Shown: one piece after another, positions 1 through 11,088 of the stretch | Numbering within the stretch: the stretch's first letter is position 1 | Layout of the letters: each line of letters begins with the position of its first letter | NCBI GenBank assembly: GCA_025890175.1 | Contig: JANPYM010000005.1 | Span: forward strand, 30,303 to 94,302 | Direction of reading: 5' to 3' | Length of the DNA: 64,000 nt | Source: Ciborinia camelliae | Taxonomy: Eukaryota > Ascomycota > Leotiomycetes > Helotiales > Sclerotiniaceae | The notes under the pieces: generated by a model | Told to the model about the DNA's origin: nothing | Databases searched by the model: none | The model's input: only the letters and a program-made list of their open reading frames with translations | Program-made: the position numbers and the translations under genes

Positions 1-2
1 AG

Positions 3-1091
3 AGTAATAATACTATTCCTAATAGCCCAGCAATTGGAAGACAAACTCAGGGTATGAACAATGGGTTCAAAAATCCTCAGGATCCTTATAACCAAAATCA
101 AAACAATCTACCAGGAATTTCCAACGATCCACTCATGGGCTATAGAGGAACACCACCTCCGATGAACAATGGAAGTCAACTAGATGGTATGGGATATAGA
201 GGCGCACCGGGTCCCGGATTAGCAATGGGAGAAGTAGCAACCCCGGGATATAGAGGAATGCCTCCACCAGGTGTTCAAGGATACCGAGGTGCACCATCCC
301 CAGGCCCTGGAATGAATCGTGGACCTGGACAATTTAGAGGTGGACAATCTCCAGCACCAAGCAGAGGATATGGTGGACCACCTCGAAATCAAAACTTGGA
401 ACCAACCATGCCACAAGAATTTCCTTTCAACGGTGGTTTTAATGATGCGCCTGTCATACCATACGGTCAAGCATATGGACAAGCAGAACCAATGTATGAC
501 AATCGACCATACCCATCACGTAAATTCTCCACCGATTCCTCAAGACCATTGAACCTAGGAAGATCCTATACGAACGAAACATATCAAACCTATCAATCAG
601 AAAATTCCTCCAACGTCGGCACATATCCTCCTCCGCGCATGCCAAATGAACCAAATCGAATGATGTCACCGGGTCCGGAGAATGTCATGCAACAGAGAGG
701 TTACAATCATTCGCCTGCACCACAACAGCAGCCGGTGTTTGCACAGGAACATGCATATGATGCGGGTTCACAGAGAAATATGTCGTATGATGCGGCTTCA
801 CAGAGAAATATGTCGTATGATGCGGGTTCCCAGAGAAATATATCAAGAAGTCCTCCACAACAACAGTCTAGGTTTACACGAGATCAAGAACAAGAACAAG
901 GACAAGGATATGATGATGATGATGATTATGATACGGGTGTACAGAGAAGTCCTCCACAGCAACAGCCTGAAGCGCCAAAATATCCGGGATATATACCTTA
1001 TTCCCCTCCTCAACCAGAGGCTCAACCAGAGGCTCAACCGGAGGCGCCAAAATATCCGGGTTATAAACCTTATTCCCCCGCTCCTAGATAG
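3..1091 (+). CDS. 3' end of a Pro/Gly/Gln-rich low-complexity protein (5' truncated)
   Basis: The reading frame is open from the left edge of the window, so the first ATG visible (54) is probably internal and the gene begins upstream; it stops at TAG 1089-1091. The visible 360 or so residues are disordered. They contain four copies of a GYRG(A/T/M)P unit within the first 90 codons after position 54, three copies of a YDA(G/A)SQRN(M/I)S unit, an acidic Asp run, and two PEAPKYPGY.PYSP units at the C-terminus. No folded domain or membrane segment is visible. Long Pro/Gly-rich tails of this kind occur in several fungal proteins, including the membrane pH-signalling protein PalI/Rim9. That identity is only a guess, because the diagnostic N-terminal membrane part is outside the window. 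The triplet-phased repeats suggest the tail varies in length between strains. Confidence 0.6.
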   Translation, partial: SNNTIPNSPAIGRQTQGMNNGFKNPQDPYNQNQNNLPGISNDPLMGYRGTPPPMNNGSQLDGMGYRGAPGPGLAMGEVATPGYRGMPPPGVQGYRGAPSPGPGMNRGPGQFRGGQSPAPSRGYGGPPRNQNLEPTMPQEFPFNGGFNDAPVIPYGQAYGQAEPMYDNRPYPSRKFSTDSSRPLNLGRSYTNETYQTYQSENSSNVGTYPPPRMPNEPNRMMSPGPENVMQQRGYNHSPAPQQQPVFAQEHAYDAGSQRNMSYDAASQRNMSYDAGSQRNISRSPPQQQSRFTRDQEQEQGQGYDDDDDYDTGVQRSPPQQQPEAPKYPGYIPYSPPQPEAQPEAQPEAPKYPGYKPYSPAPR

Positions 1092-1139
1092 GGTTGCATG
1101 GATGTATGTATGTGTGAAATGCAAGGTTGAAATTCAAGG

Positions 1140-1775
1140 TGGATGGTGGATGGATAAGAAGAGAAAATGGATGATGGATGGATGGATGGATGATGGATGA
1201 TGAATGATGAGGGTTTTTGAGATGGAGATGGAGATGAATGATGAGGGTTTTTGAGATGGAGATGGAGATGGAGATGAAGAGAAGAGAAGAGAAGAAAAGA
1301 GATGTGTAATGGTTGTGGATATGCTTGTGGATATGGGTGGATTGGATATACGGGGGAGGGGGATCGGATTAACAAAACGGATTCACAGGACGTTTTGAGG
1401 AGTATGTCAATCAGAGTCAGAGCCCACTCAGTGGGTCAATTACGTACGTGAACGGAATACAATGAGGGGTTGAGTTGGGGGTTGGGTGTTGGGTTGATGG
1501 GTTGGGTGTTGGGTGTTAGGTTATGTGATGGATGGTGTGGATATGAATAAAGGATGTGGATATGAATGAAATGGAAATGATGGATGGATGGATCAAGGAA
1601 GGCAGGGCAGGGCAAGGAAAGGAAGGAAAGGAAAGTAAAGCAAGGAAAGGAAGGAAAGGAAAGGAAAGGCGTTAAGAATGAATGGTTTCATGATTTCTAG
1701 GGGGGGAGGGGGGGATGGGAAGATGGAAGGATGGTAGGAGGGGGGAGAAAGGGAGGGGGAGAAAGGAGGGGGGAG
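1140..1775. repeat. Purine- and G-rich simple repeats before the assembly gap
   Basis: A chain of simple repeats: (GGAT)n at about 1145-1205, a duplicated block containing GATGAGGGTTTTTGAGATGG at about 1203-1275, GTTGGGTGTTGGGT-type repeats at about 1470-1520, (GGAAA)n-like purine tracts at about 1595-1670, and G-runs of six to eight from 1700 to the gap. No plausible coding sequence was seen here; the long open frames that cross the gap are artefacts of N translation. Confidence 0.8.
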
Positions 1776-2330
1776 NNNNNNNNNNNNNNNNNNNNNNNNN
1801 NNNNNNNNNNNNNNNNNNNNNNNNNNNNNNNNNNNNNNNNNNNNNNNNNNNNNNNNNNNNNNNNNNNNNNNNNNNNNNNNNNNNNNNNNNNNNNNNNNNN
1901 NNNNNNNNNNNNNNNNNNNNNNNNNNNNNNNNNNNNNNNNNNNNNNNNNNNNNNNNNNNNNNNNNNNNNNNNNNNNNNNNNNNNNNNNNNNNNNNNNNNN
2001 NNNNNNNNNNNNNNNNNNNNNNNNNNNNNNNNNNNNNNNNNNNNNNNNNNNNNNNNNNNNNNNNNNNNNNNNNNNNNNNNNNNNNNNNNNNNNNNNNNNN
2101 NNNNNNNNNNNNNNNNNNNNNNNNNNNNNNNNNNNNNNNNNNNNNNNNNNNNNNNNNNNNNNNNNNNNNNNNNNNNNNNNNNNNNNNNNNNNNNNNNNNN
2201 NNNNNNNNNNNNNNNNNNNNNNNNNNNNNNNNNNNNNNNNNNNNNNNNNNNNNNNNNNNNNNNNNNNNNNNNNNNNNNNNNNNNNNNNNNNNNNNNNNNN
2301 NNNNNNNNNNNNNNNNNNNNNNNNNNNNNN
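1776..2330. other. Assembly gap (555 N)
   Basis: An unbroken run of N. Both flanks are G-rich on the + strand, so the missing part is probably more of the same repeat; its real length is unknown. Confidence 0.99.
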
Positions 2331-2366
2331 GGGGTAAGGGGGTAAGGGGGTAAGGGGGTAAGGGGT
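2331..2366 (+). repeat. G4-like (GGGGGTAA)n minisatellite
   Basis: Four tandem GGGGTAAG-type units directly follow the gap. The four closely spaced G-runs could form a G-quadruplex. This is not the TTAGGG telomere repeat used by most filamentous ascomycetes. Confidence 0.75.
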
Positions 2367-2561
2367 TTGTTTATCTGGAAAGTCTTTATATTTATAGATT
2401 CAATACAATGCACTGCAATGTAATAAGTAGATAGAAATAGAAATAGAAATAGGAATAGGAATAGAAACGAATCCTTCATTCATTAATTTCAATTTGTCCA
2501 ATCTATTCAAGACGAGAAAATCTTCGAATAAGTTAATGTTTAAGGAATAGAGCTAAAGGAA

Positions 2562-2782
2562 ATATATATATATATATATATATATATACGAGTTCGAAAA
2601 CACTTACACTAATCACTAACCACTCATCTAATTCCAATAAGCCAGAACCAGAGCCAAAAGTTTAAAAGAATGTAAATTTTATTAATTATATATCTATATC
2701 TATATCTATATATCTATATATCTATATATCTATATATCTATATATCTATATATCTATATATCTATATCTATATATCTATATA
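2562..2782. repeat. (AT)n and (ATATCT)n microsatellites
   Basis: An AT dinucleotide tract lies at 2562-2588 and an (ATATCT)n-type tract at about 2688-2782. From 2783 to 3186 there is only simple sequence (GAATAATAT-type repeats) and the 3' flank of the LysM gene; no gene is apparent. Confidence 0.85.
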
Positions 2783-3186
2783 ATGAGAGAATGAATAATA
2801 TGAATAATATGAATGATATGAATAATATGAATGATAAGAATGAAGGAAGGGGTATATGGATAAGACATGCGAGTCATATCTCTCAAGGAATGACTTTATT
2901 AAATTAAACACCGGACCAAGTGGATGAGGATGATCGATCGCACCAAAAATCAACCGTAAGATCGTACCCAAGATCAAATCCAAGATCAAAAAGAACCAAG
3001 CCAAGTGAGTCATCGAGAATCATCATCATCATGACGCTAAAATAAAAACAAAGAGAAGGAGAAGGAGAAGAGCGGGATGAAAAATGAAAATTTTGTTGTG
3101 GATATATGTATGCATGTATGCATGTATGTATGGATAGATGAAGTTGTATCCGATAAATATCGAAAGGAAAGAGGTAAATACGATGA

Positions 3187-6100
3187 TTACCACACAGCTC
3201 GAATGATTCCTCTGAATTTCGCAGAGCGGATCAAATCTCTCTTGGTGGGAAGAGCAGAAAGAGCGGGAAGATTAGCGACGTTGAGGGTTTGGCCTTGGGC
3301 ACTTGTTTTAGCCTGTCCGTTGGCTGCTAAAGCAGCGGATGACATGACGTTGCTTAAGAGATTAGAAGAAGTTGATGCACCTTCTGATGCACCTCCCGCG
3401 GTAGAAGTCATGGTTTGACCTTTAGATGAGTTGATCAACCCGCTGGTAGCTCCGGCAGGAATATTGAGAGCTTGGCCTTGTGCAGCCTTGGTTGTTCCAC
3501 TGGCCGCTAAAGCAGCAGATGACATGACGTTGCTTATGAGATTAGAATAAGTTGATGTGTCTTTTGATGCACCTCCTGCAATAGAAGGATTGATCAACCC
3601 TCCACTGGTAGCTCCAGAAGGAATGTTGAGAGTTTGGCCTTGGAGAATCTTAGTCTGTCCATTGGCCGCCAAAAGCGTAGCGAGACTGATACCGTTTGCA
3701 CCAGAAATAGAAGTCAATGAATCTCCTGACATAGAAGTAATCTTTTTGACATTGGAAGAGTCCATCGATCCGCTCTTGGTAGCTCCAGAAAGAATGTTGA
3801 GAACTTGGCCTTGGGCAACCTTAGTTTGTCCATTAGCTGCTAAAATAGCAGATGGAGCGACTCCGTTTGCGCCGGCAATAGAACTAAATGTATCTCCTGC
3901 CACAGAAGTAATTGTTTTGACATTGGAAGAGTCCGTCAACCCGCTGCTGGTAGTTCCAGCAGGAATGTTGAAAGCCTGACCTTGGGTAACCTTAGTCTGT
4001 CCATTGTCTGCTAAAATATCACAAGGAGCGGCTCCGTTTGAGCTGGCAATAGAACTCAATGTATCTCCTGCCACAGAAGTATATTTTTTGAAAGAGCCCA
4101 TCGATCCGCTCTTGGTAGTTCCAACAGGAATGTTGAGAGCTTGACCTTGGGCAATCATGATGTTTTTATTGGCTGCTACAAAAGCAGATGCAGCGATATT
4201 GTTTGAGGCAAGAACAGAAATAAATGTATCTCCTGATACAGAAGTATATGTTTTGGATTTCGTAGAGCTGGTCAACGTTCTCTTGGTAGTTACCTTTGGG
4301 ATGTTGATAACATCACCTGGTTGAATCAGATCAACGTTTGTGATCTGTCCATTGGCTGCTACCAAAGCGGCGAGAGTGATACCTTGTGAGGCAGCAATAG
4401 CAGTTAAAGTATCTCCTGCCTTAACGATATATGTAGCCTGGGTAGCGGCCGAGGACGAAGATGAGGAACCAGGAATAGTAATAATTTGACCTGTACCTAG
4501 AATATTCGCATTTATAATGCTAGGATTTTCAGCCTGGATAGTAGCAACAGTAGTTCTGAACGTATTGGCGAGAGCACTGAGTGTATCACCCTGCTTTACA
4601 ATGTATGTGAATGTTGATGGGTTTATGGTAACACCACCATTTGTGGAACTTCCAGCTGGAATAGTGATAATTTGACCGGGAACAATGAAGTTGAAATTAG
4701 AAATTTGTTGATTGACAGCCACGAGAGCAGCGAGAGAAACTCCATATTTGGTAGCCAAGGCGAAAAGACTATCTCCAGATGTTACAGTGTATGAGAAGCC
4801 TGAACTTGATCCTGTTGAAGATGCGGTAGGAGTACTTGGACTTCCGGTTACTGTTGTCGAAGCACCACCACCAAGATAAATGACTTGTCCTGGGGAAATC
4901 ACGTCTGGGTTCGTAATGGCTGGATTTAAAGCGAGGAGAGTAGTCAATGGGATATTTTCGTTCATAGCGATATCGAAGAGAACATCTCCTGGTAAAACAG
5001 TATAGAAGGAAGGATTTGCTGAGATTGTAGAGCTTGTGGGGATAGAGCCAGATGAAGTGGATGGTAATTGGGTTGAGACACTTTCTGTCAAGGTAATTGA
5101 GGGAGTGCTTAATGATCTAATTATAGAGCTCGTTGCAACAGGTACCAATGTCAATGAAGTTAGATCATTAGAAATGACTGGTAGGGAAGTTGAAAGGCTT
5201 GGTAGATCAGAATTCAAGGAAATTGAGGTGGAGGTCAAAGATGGTAGAGAAGTAAGGGTGCTTAAAGTTGCCGAGATGGTTACGGAAGCTGAACCTGAAC
5301 CTGAACCTGAAATTGATAAAGATGCATCAATGGATTCGCTCAATGTGGTTGGTAGCAGAGTGGTAGATATATCATTTCCAAGATTGATAGTAGCAGATGA
5401 AGAAATAGTTGGAAGAGTCAACATTGTGGATAAAGATGGTAGACTCAAAGTGGTGGTAGATAAATCATTTCCAAGATCAATGGAAGCAGATGAAGAAATA
5501 GTTGGAAGAGCCAAAGTTGTGGATTCACCATTTCCAAGATCAATAATGGTTGATTCTGAGACAGGTGGAAGTGTCAAAGTGGTTGATAAACCATCACCCA
5601 AATCGACTGTAGCTGTTGAAGAGATAGTTGGGAGAGCCAAAGTTGTGGATACACCATTTCCAAGATCAACAGTGGTTGATTCTGAGGCAGGTGGAAGTGT
5701 CAAAGTTGTGGATACACCATTTCCAAGATCAATAATGGTTGATGCCGAAGGAAGATCCAAAGATGCTGACACGGTTGCTGATAAAGTCGCTGATGCGGTA
5801 GCCGAAACATCATTACCCAAATCTATTGTGGTAGATGCCGAAGGAAGATCCAAAGATGCTGACAAGGTTGCTGATAAAGTCGCCGACGCGGTAGCCGAGA
5901 CACTATTACCTAAATCAATTGTGGTAATGGGTGTGTCGATACCACCCCCCACTCCGCTTTCTAGACCGAGTGTAGCTGTGGCAATAGGGAGATCAACGGA
6001 AGCATCTATTGTACTTCCAACCGCGATTGTAGCTGTGGCAATAGGTATATCGATACTGGCATCTATCGTACTTCCTACAGCGATTGTAGCTGTTGCGACG

Positions 6101-6747
6101 GGAGCATCAATGCTAGCTTCTATTGTACTTCCTACAGCGATGGTGGCCGTGGCAACTGGGAGATCAATGCTAGCGTCAATCGTGCTTCCCACAGCAATTG
6201 TAGCTGTTGCGACTGGAGCATCAATGCTAGCTTCTATTGTACTTCCTACGGCGATTGTAGCCGTGGCAACTGGGAGATCAACGGAAGCATCTATTGTACT
6301 TCCTACAGCGATTGTAGCTGTTGCGACGGGAGCATCAACGGAAGCCTCTATTGTGCTTCCCACACCGATTGTGGCTGTTGCGACCGGAGCATCAATGCTA
6401 GCCTCTATAGTGCTTCCCGCACCAATCGTGACTGTAGCAACAGGAAGACCAACGGAAGCCTCTATGGTGCTTTCCACACCGATTGTAGCTGTGACGACAG
6501 GGAGACCAACGGAAGCCTCTATTGTGCTTTCCACACCGATTGTAACTGTTGCAACGGGAACTGCAATGGTTGTAGCTATGGTAACTGGCACATCATTGAT
6601 AATTGAGGTGGCCAAATCCACAACTGTAGTTAAGACTGTAGTTAAGTCTACAGGCAAACTTGGATCCGCAATGGGACCCAATGGGGCCGCTGAAGCGATC
6701 GAGGCATATCCAACTGCCCCAATGAGGCAATTGCGTTTCAAATGCAT
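3187..6747 (-). CDS. Large secreted multi-LysM protein with repeat-rich Ser/Thr N-terminal half
   Basis: Intronless frame of about 1186 codons. The ATG at 6747 is preferred over upstream in-frame codons because it begins a clear signal peptide (MHLKRNCLIGAVGYASIASA, cleavage after ASA). Residues about 70-270 are ten copies of a 19-residue unit (type STIEASVDAPVATATIAVG, 57 bp in DNA). Residues about 280-560 are Ser/Thr-rich with repeated TIDLGN.VS blocks, likely O-glycosylated. Four canonical LysM modules begin near residues 582, 653, 715 and 773 (Y.V..GD.L...A pattern). Four diverged ones begin near 834, 889, 946 and 1003, and degenerate copies follow. LysM modules bind N-acetylglucosamine polymers such as chitin, so a cell-wall or extracellular role is likely. 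Known LysM effectors are much shorter, so this looks more like a wall-associated protein than a classical effector. No catalytic domain was seen. Confidence 0.88.
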   Translation of the reverse strand: MHLKRNCLIGAVGYASIASAAPLGPIADPSLPVDLTTVLTTVVDLATSIINDVPVTIATTIAVPVATVTIGVESTIEASVGLPVVTATIGVESTIEASVGLPVATVTIGAGSTIEASIDAPVATATIGVGSTIEASVDAPVATATIAVGSTIDASVDLPVATATIAVGSTIEASIDAPVATATIAVGSTIDASIDLPVATATIAVGSTIEASIDAPVATATIAVGSTIDASIDIPIATATIAVGSTIDASVDLPIATATLGLESGVGGGIDTPITTIDLGNSVSATASATLSATLSASLDLPSASTTIDLGNDVSATASATLSATVSASLDLPSASTIIDLGNGVSTTLTLPPASESTTVDLGNGVSTTLALPTISSTATVDLGDGLSTTLTLPPVSESTIIDLGNGESTTLALPTISSSASIDLGNDLSTTTLSLPSLSTMLTLPTISSSATINLGNDISTTLLPTTLSESIDASLSISGSGSGSASVTISATLSTLTSLPSLTSTSISLNSDLPSLSTSLPVISNDLTSLTLVPVATSSIIRSLSTPSITLTESVSTQLPSTSSGSIPTSSTISANPSFYTVLPGDVLFDIAMNENIPLTTLLALNPAITNPDVISPGQVIYLGGGASTTVTGSPSTPTASSTGSSSGFSYTVTSGDSLFALATKYGVSLAALVAVNQQISNFNFIVPGQIITIPAGSSTNGGVTINPSTFTYIVKQGDTLSALANTFRTTVATIQAENPSIINANILGTGQIITIPGSSSSSSAATQATYIVKAGDTLTAIAASQGITLAALVAANGQITNVDLIQPGDVINIPKVTTKRTLTSSTKSKTYTSVSGDTFISVLASNNIAASAFVAANKNIMIAQGQALNIPVGTTKSGSMGSFKKYTSVAGDTLSSIASSNGAAPCDILADNGQTKVTQGQAFNIPAGTTSSGLTDSSNVKTITSVAGDTFSSIAGANGVAPSAILAANGQTKVAQGQVLNILSGATKSGSMDSSNVKKITSMSGDSLTSISGANGISLATLLAANGQTKILQGQTLNIPSGATSGGLINPSIAGGASKDTSTYSNLISNVMSSAALAASGTTKAAQGQALNIPAGATSGLINSSKGQTMTSTAGGASEGASTSSNLLSNVMSSAALAANGQAKTSAQGQTLNVANLPALSALPTKRDLIRSAKFRGIIRAVW

Positions 6748-8356
6748 TTTGCCTTGTTGTGGGAAGTGATTGAAGTGTAATGTGATGGTAGATTTGTTTG
6801 TTGATGAGATGATGAGGAGAGGATGAAGATGGAAAACAGATGGTGAATGAAGGACATACTTATACAATTTCAACCTTCAATATTATGGATGAATTACAGT
6901 GGTTCGAATCCAGATATCTTGCTTCTGACAAATTTGACTCCAGTGAGGCTTGTACACTACGTCGATTTGGTGACGATATGATGGCCAGAAGAAATTCTAA
7001 CCATTGAGCCTCCTGTCAAAAATGATGTTTTGACCAATGAGAACCAACAGGAAGACTTCCTCCAGCCGATGAATCAACATGTAGTTTAGCTCCTTTCTCT
7101 CACGTTAAGTTGCTCGGAGGATGATCTCAGCCTCATCAAAATCCAATAAATAATTCTGATGAAAAATGATATAAACGATATGAACGACTTAGTTCATTCC
7201 CCTCACGTGAAATTACCCAAAGGAGGAGTTCATCCGATTGGATAAGTTGATTTGGATTAAAATGGATAATTGAGATCCTTCGCCTCACGTCAAACCACGT
7301 GAAGTTGATGCAGAACGAATAAAATCAATAGTTAATAACAATAATATTCACGTGAATTTGATAATAAACCATAAAATGAAAAGGGAAATCAAAACGCCAA
7401 ACTTAAAAATGTTAAGTTGACACTGACGCAAAACTTTAACACTAGTATAAAGCTTCAATATTGGCTGAGTGACATGGTTTCCTCTAGACATCGCCCTCTG
7501 TATTGCCTCCCCCACATCTAGATACCTACCGAGCACCCATATAGTTCAATATTGCGCCTCTTACCATTGCATACCGATATATGATTGAGTCCCGCTTGAT
7601 TGGGTCCCGCTAGGTCGGCTCAACCCTTCCCTTCCTCTAGTATTCTCACTGCCTTCTCCCTATCGGGAAAGCTCGAGCCTCGAGGTCAAGCTTGAGGGTC
7701 GTCTGTTCTTCCTGTACCCCCGGGGCCATGTTCAGAATGATCGTTATTCCGGAAGTATACCAAAGGCTCGGGTAGAGTGACGTTTGGTGTGGCAGTGTTG
7801 GTAAGTTCTATCAATGAAGTGATGTTGGGGTGTTAGTTTCGAGAATACAAAGGGTAGTTCTAATACAGAAATGCGATGAGTTTTACGAAAGAGGGATGTT
7901 GATTGAAAATCTAAACTGTGGCTGCTTATAAGCCAGGTTCTAAGCTAATACTATATTAGTCTAGTGTTTAAATGATTTGATAAAACCACCCCTGTTACTA
8001 ATACCAACCAACCACCACTCAACTAACCATCACTTCCATCCCTCGAATTGAATAAAGCCACCCCATCATGAAGTTCTTGATCTTCAAATCACAATTATTA
8101 TATCATGTCATAAACTATACAACCATATAAATATTTATAATTCCACTTTCGATTAGAGATGAAAAATTATAGCGGTGTAGGTTTATCGCCGCTCGACTAA
8201 CATCACATGACTATCTAACCTTTTATAGTCGAATATCACTAAGTCAACTCATAGATTTAATAGATCGAGTCAGGTGCATTACATTAACTTTGGGGCGAAA
8301 TCATCTTGGGATGAGTACCTCATCAAGACCGAAAGCCAACCCATTCCAGTTCCTCA
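6748..8356. other. Intergenic: 5' flank of the LysM gene and 3' flank of the permease
   Basis: No convincing coding sequence. The region contains several TCACGT-bearing segments at 7095-7360 (see the E-box entry). AT-rich sequence fills the remainder. Confidence 0.6.
7204..7354. promoter_or_regulatory. Cluster of three CACGTG (E-box) motifs upstream of the LysM gene
   Basis: CACGTG occurs at 7204-7209, 7296-7301 and 7349-7354. The last lies inside the 12-bp palindrome ATTCACGTGAAT (7346-7357). They lie about 457-602 bp upstream of the LysM ATG at 6747. CACGTG is the classical bHLH binding site in fungi; a role here is inferred from the clustering only. Confidence 0.35.
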
Positions 8357-10367
8357 TCACTTTCTCATCCATCCTTTTCCTTCCTCAACCACCTCACCCC
8401 TCACCCCAGACCCAGACTCAACACCAACACCAACGCCCGTCCCCACCCCCGCACCATCCCCATGAATCAAATGCTCCACATTAATCTTCGGGCCCCTAAA
8501 CCATGTCCTCGCACTAACCGCATACCAGCCCAACGCCAAGCACATGACGCCCCCATAGATCAAACAAGCATAATTCATATTAAGAGCATTGAGATGGGGG
8601 CCAGTGACCGAAGGAAAGCAGAGGATAGGAATGATGAGGGCGACCCAGAAGACGGCCACGAGACCGATGGGAGTTGAGAAGCGGCCTAGGTTCCAGGGAC
8701 CTGGTGGGGCGCGCCATGTTAGTTGATCATTATGTGATTGTGGATGGAGGGGGGGAAAATGGAAATTTAGAGAGGGGGTAAGTAAGATACCAGGACGAAA
8801 TCTCCCTTTCGCGCTAAATATTTTCAACGCGATGGGGAATATGAAGGCGATATATTGCGCAATAGCGCCCATACTAAAGATGGCTCCGATAGCCACCGGA
8901 CTCGCGAATACTAGTAGGCCAAGAAGAGCGCCAAGAATAAGGACGAACCAGACGGCGTAGATAGGGGCTTTAGTGTGGGAGTTTACTTGTTTGAGCCAGT
9001 GAGAACCAGGGAGGGCACCATCCCGAGAATAGGCATAGACGACGCGGGAAGAGACGACTGTCACGCTGAAAATGTGTTAGAATTAGAATTGCGAATGATA
9101 ATATGAGATTGAGGCAAAGAGAAATCTGGTGACTAACCCTTGGCCAACGAAGAACTGGGCGAATATATTTAGTGAGAACATTGCAAGCCCGGCTTTTGAA
9201 CCAAGAACTTGAAGGCACAAACTTCCCTATAAAAAGATCAGCAAAGAGGTATAGATTTTCTAAAATGTGAGGTCTACCATCGGTTGTCCATATTGCCCAG
9301 AAACCACATCATGGACATCCTTCACTGTATATGCAATGACCAAGATGATTGCCCAACCAAGCCACAGACCCAACTGAGCTGTCATGACAATTGCCCTAGG
9401 ACCAGCAATGTTAGCATTCGAGCACTCTTCGCTCAAATGAAATGGTGCATCGTATCCAGCCATTGTCCACTATCATAATGTGAGTATGACCCAAGCTAAG
9501 TTTTCGAAAAACTTACAATAACAGAAAAGAATCCCATCAAGAATGCAAACCCCATAGGCCACTCCGTCCCATTAACAATTCCCTCCGAAGTCCACACCAC
9601 ACTATTTGGATTTGTTTTCGGTTCATTGATCGATCCAGCCGGGAACCAAACAATGAAAATCACCAACACGATAACATTCGTAATTGTCCCAAAAGTATTT
9701 AATTGTCCAATGAACTTGGTAGAATTCATAGCGAGAAGTCCTTGAACAAACAGCAAGGCCAAGAGCAAAAGGTACACGTGATATGTTTCGATGACATATT
9801 CAGGGTGAACGATTTGAACCGCCGTCAAGATCATATCTGAGAGTGCATAGTTGATGGCGCAGGGTCCTGTGACTTCACCGGCAAAGTTTGACCATCCAGT
9901 TATCTATCAAAGTGTCAATTCAGCTGCAAAACATGAGAAGAATCACGAAGACATACCCAAGAACATAAAGGTCCATAACCCTCCGGAGCTAGAACAGCTG
10001 AAGCATAATAAAGACCTCCCGCCGTGGGCATACTCGAACATAATTCCGCCATCGCCAGAGCAACGAATTGTATCAGAATTCCCGCAACAAGCCATCCCCA
10101 TACAGAACCGGCTGGCCCAGTATAAGCGAGATTAAATCCTAGACTCGATGCAATTGATGGTAAGAGACCTAAGCAGGCAAAAGAAACGCTGAAAGATGAC
10201 CAAATGGATAGTTCTCTCTTGAATTCCTGCTTATATCCCAAGGAGCCGAGAATCTCTTCATCCGTATCGGCTTCATGGTCGATTACTGCATGGTCATTTG
10301 TCTTTTGAAAGATGGATGTGACGTGCAGTACACTCTCGTCTATTGTATGTTTATTTTCTAGTACCAT
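8357..10367 (-). CDS. APC-superfamily amino acid / GABA permease
   Basis: Six exons (10367-9957, 9903-9517, 9469-9278, 9226-9138, 9065-8791, 8700-8357) give 565 residues. Introns of 53, 47, 51, 72 and 90 nt have GT-AG ends, and the last has an ACTAAC branch point. The 90-nt intron is a multiple of three and free of stops, so its retention would not break the frame. The N-terminus carries the LGYKQEFKREL stretch of fungal GABA/choline-type permeases. About twelve hydrophobic segments follow, including FNLAYTGPAGSVWGW and VWTMAGYDAPFHLSEE. Such proteins import amino acids, GABA or choline across the plasma membrane; the substrate cannot be told from sequence. The C-terminal tail has a Gly-Val dipeptide repeat coded by microsatellite-like DNA. 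Confidence 0.9.
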
Positions 10368-11088
10368 ATTTAATAACTAAGGAAGTGGGTTCGAAAAAGA
10401 CGTTCGTTGATTTATGGCTTCCTCATTGACTGTCGAATGTACCGGTTCCGTGTTTGTGGAATGTTCCACGTTGTACATGTTTAACGTGCCCACACATCGG
10501 TGATTTTGGGAGCTTATATCTAAATATTTTTCAGAAGATAAGCAGACGAATGTACATGTAACATGATATATTGTTTGGATATATATCTTGGAGGGTTACA
10601 GGCGAGGTATGCCTAGATTATCCAATTCAACCAATTGGCCGAAAAGATACGGAACTATAAGAAATAATTCGAACTAATGCGAACTAATGCGGGACGAACT
10701 AATTGCTGACATTTTTCGCGGGGTAAATCTTCTCTGAATGGATATCCCTTAAAATCAACAGATATGACATGCATATTGATGATCGGGTCATCGCCACCTC
10801 CAGATAACATGATTGAAAATCTTCCCATCAATTCCATAAATAAAGGCGAGAAAGTCCATCCAGTCTGGGTTGATTCAGAAAGGCATTCGTTCCATACCTG
10901 GACGGAAAGGTTTCAACAAGGTTATTGGTGACACGTGTACTGGTGCAGTTACAGTTGCAGTTGCACGAGATCACGACCACTGTACATGCGAGATTCTCTA
11001 TCAGGCCGCCATCAGTCCGCATATATTAACACTTGCAGCCGGAGGTTAAAAACCTCAAAAATATGATTCCGCCAATTTTAAGGGACAG
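10368..11088. other. Intergenic, 5' flank of the permease
   Basis: No gene seen. A short CGAACTAATG direct repeat lies at about 10665-10700, next to a GGACGAACTAATT variant. Confidence 0.5.

Noticed and set aside
2331..2366. Possible telomeric repeat
   Set aside because: The unit is GGGGGTAA-like rather than TTAGGG, is only about 36 bp long and lies inside unique sequence on the right side.
1697..2479. Open frames running through the N gap
   Set aside because: Made of translated N; no evidence of coding on either flank.
5036..6769. 577-codon open frame on the + strand opposite the LysM gene
   Set aside because: It is the antisense shadow of the repeated Ala/Thr/Val-rich coding units; periodic codon use keeps the opposite strand open. 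It has no domain and no start context of its own.
6885..6925. GGTTCGAATCC resembling a tRNA T arm
   Set aside because: No matching acceptor stem, D arm or anticodon arm upstream on either strand.
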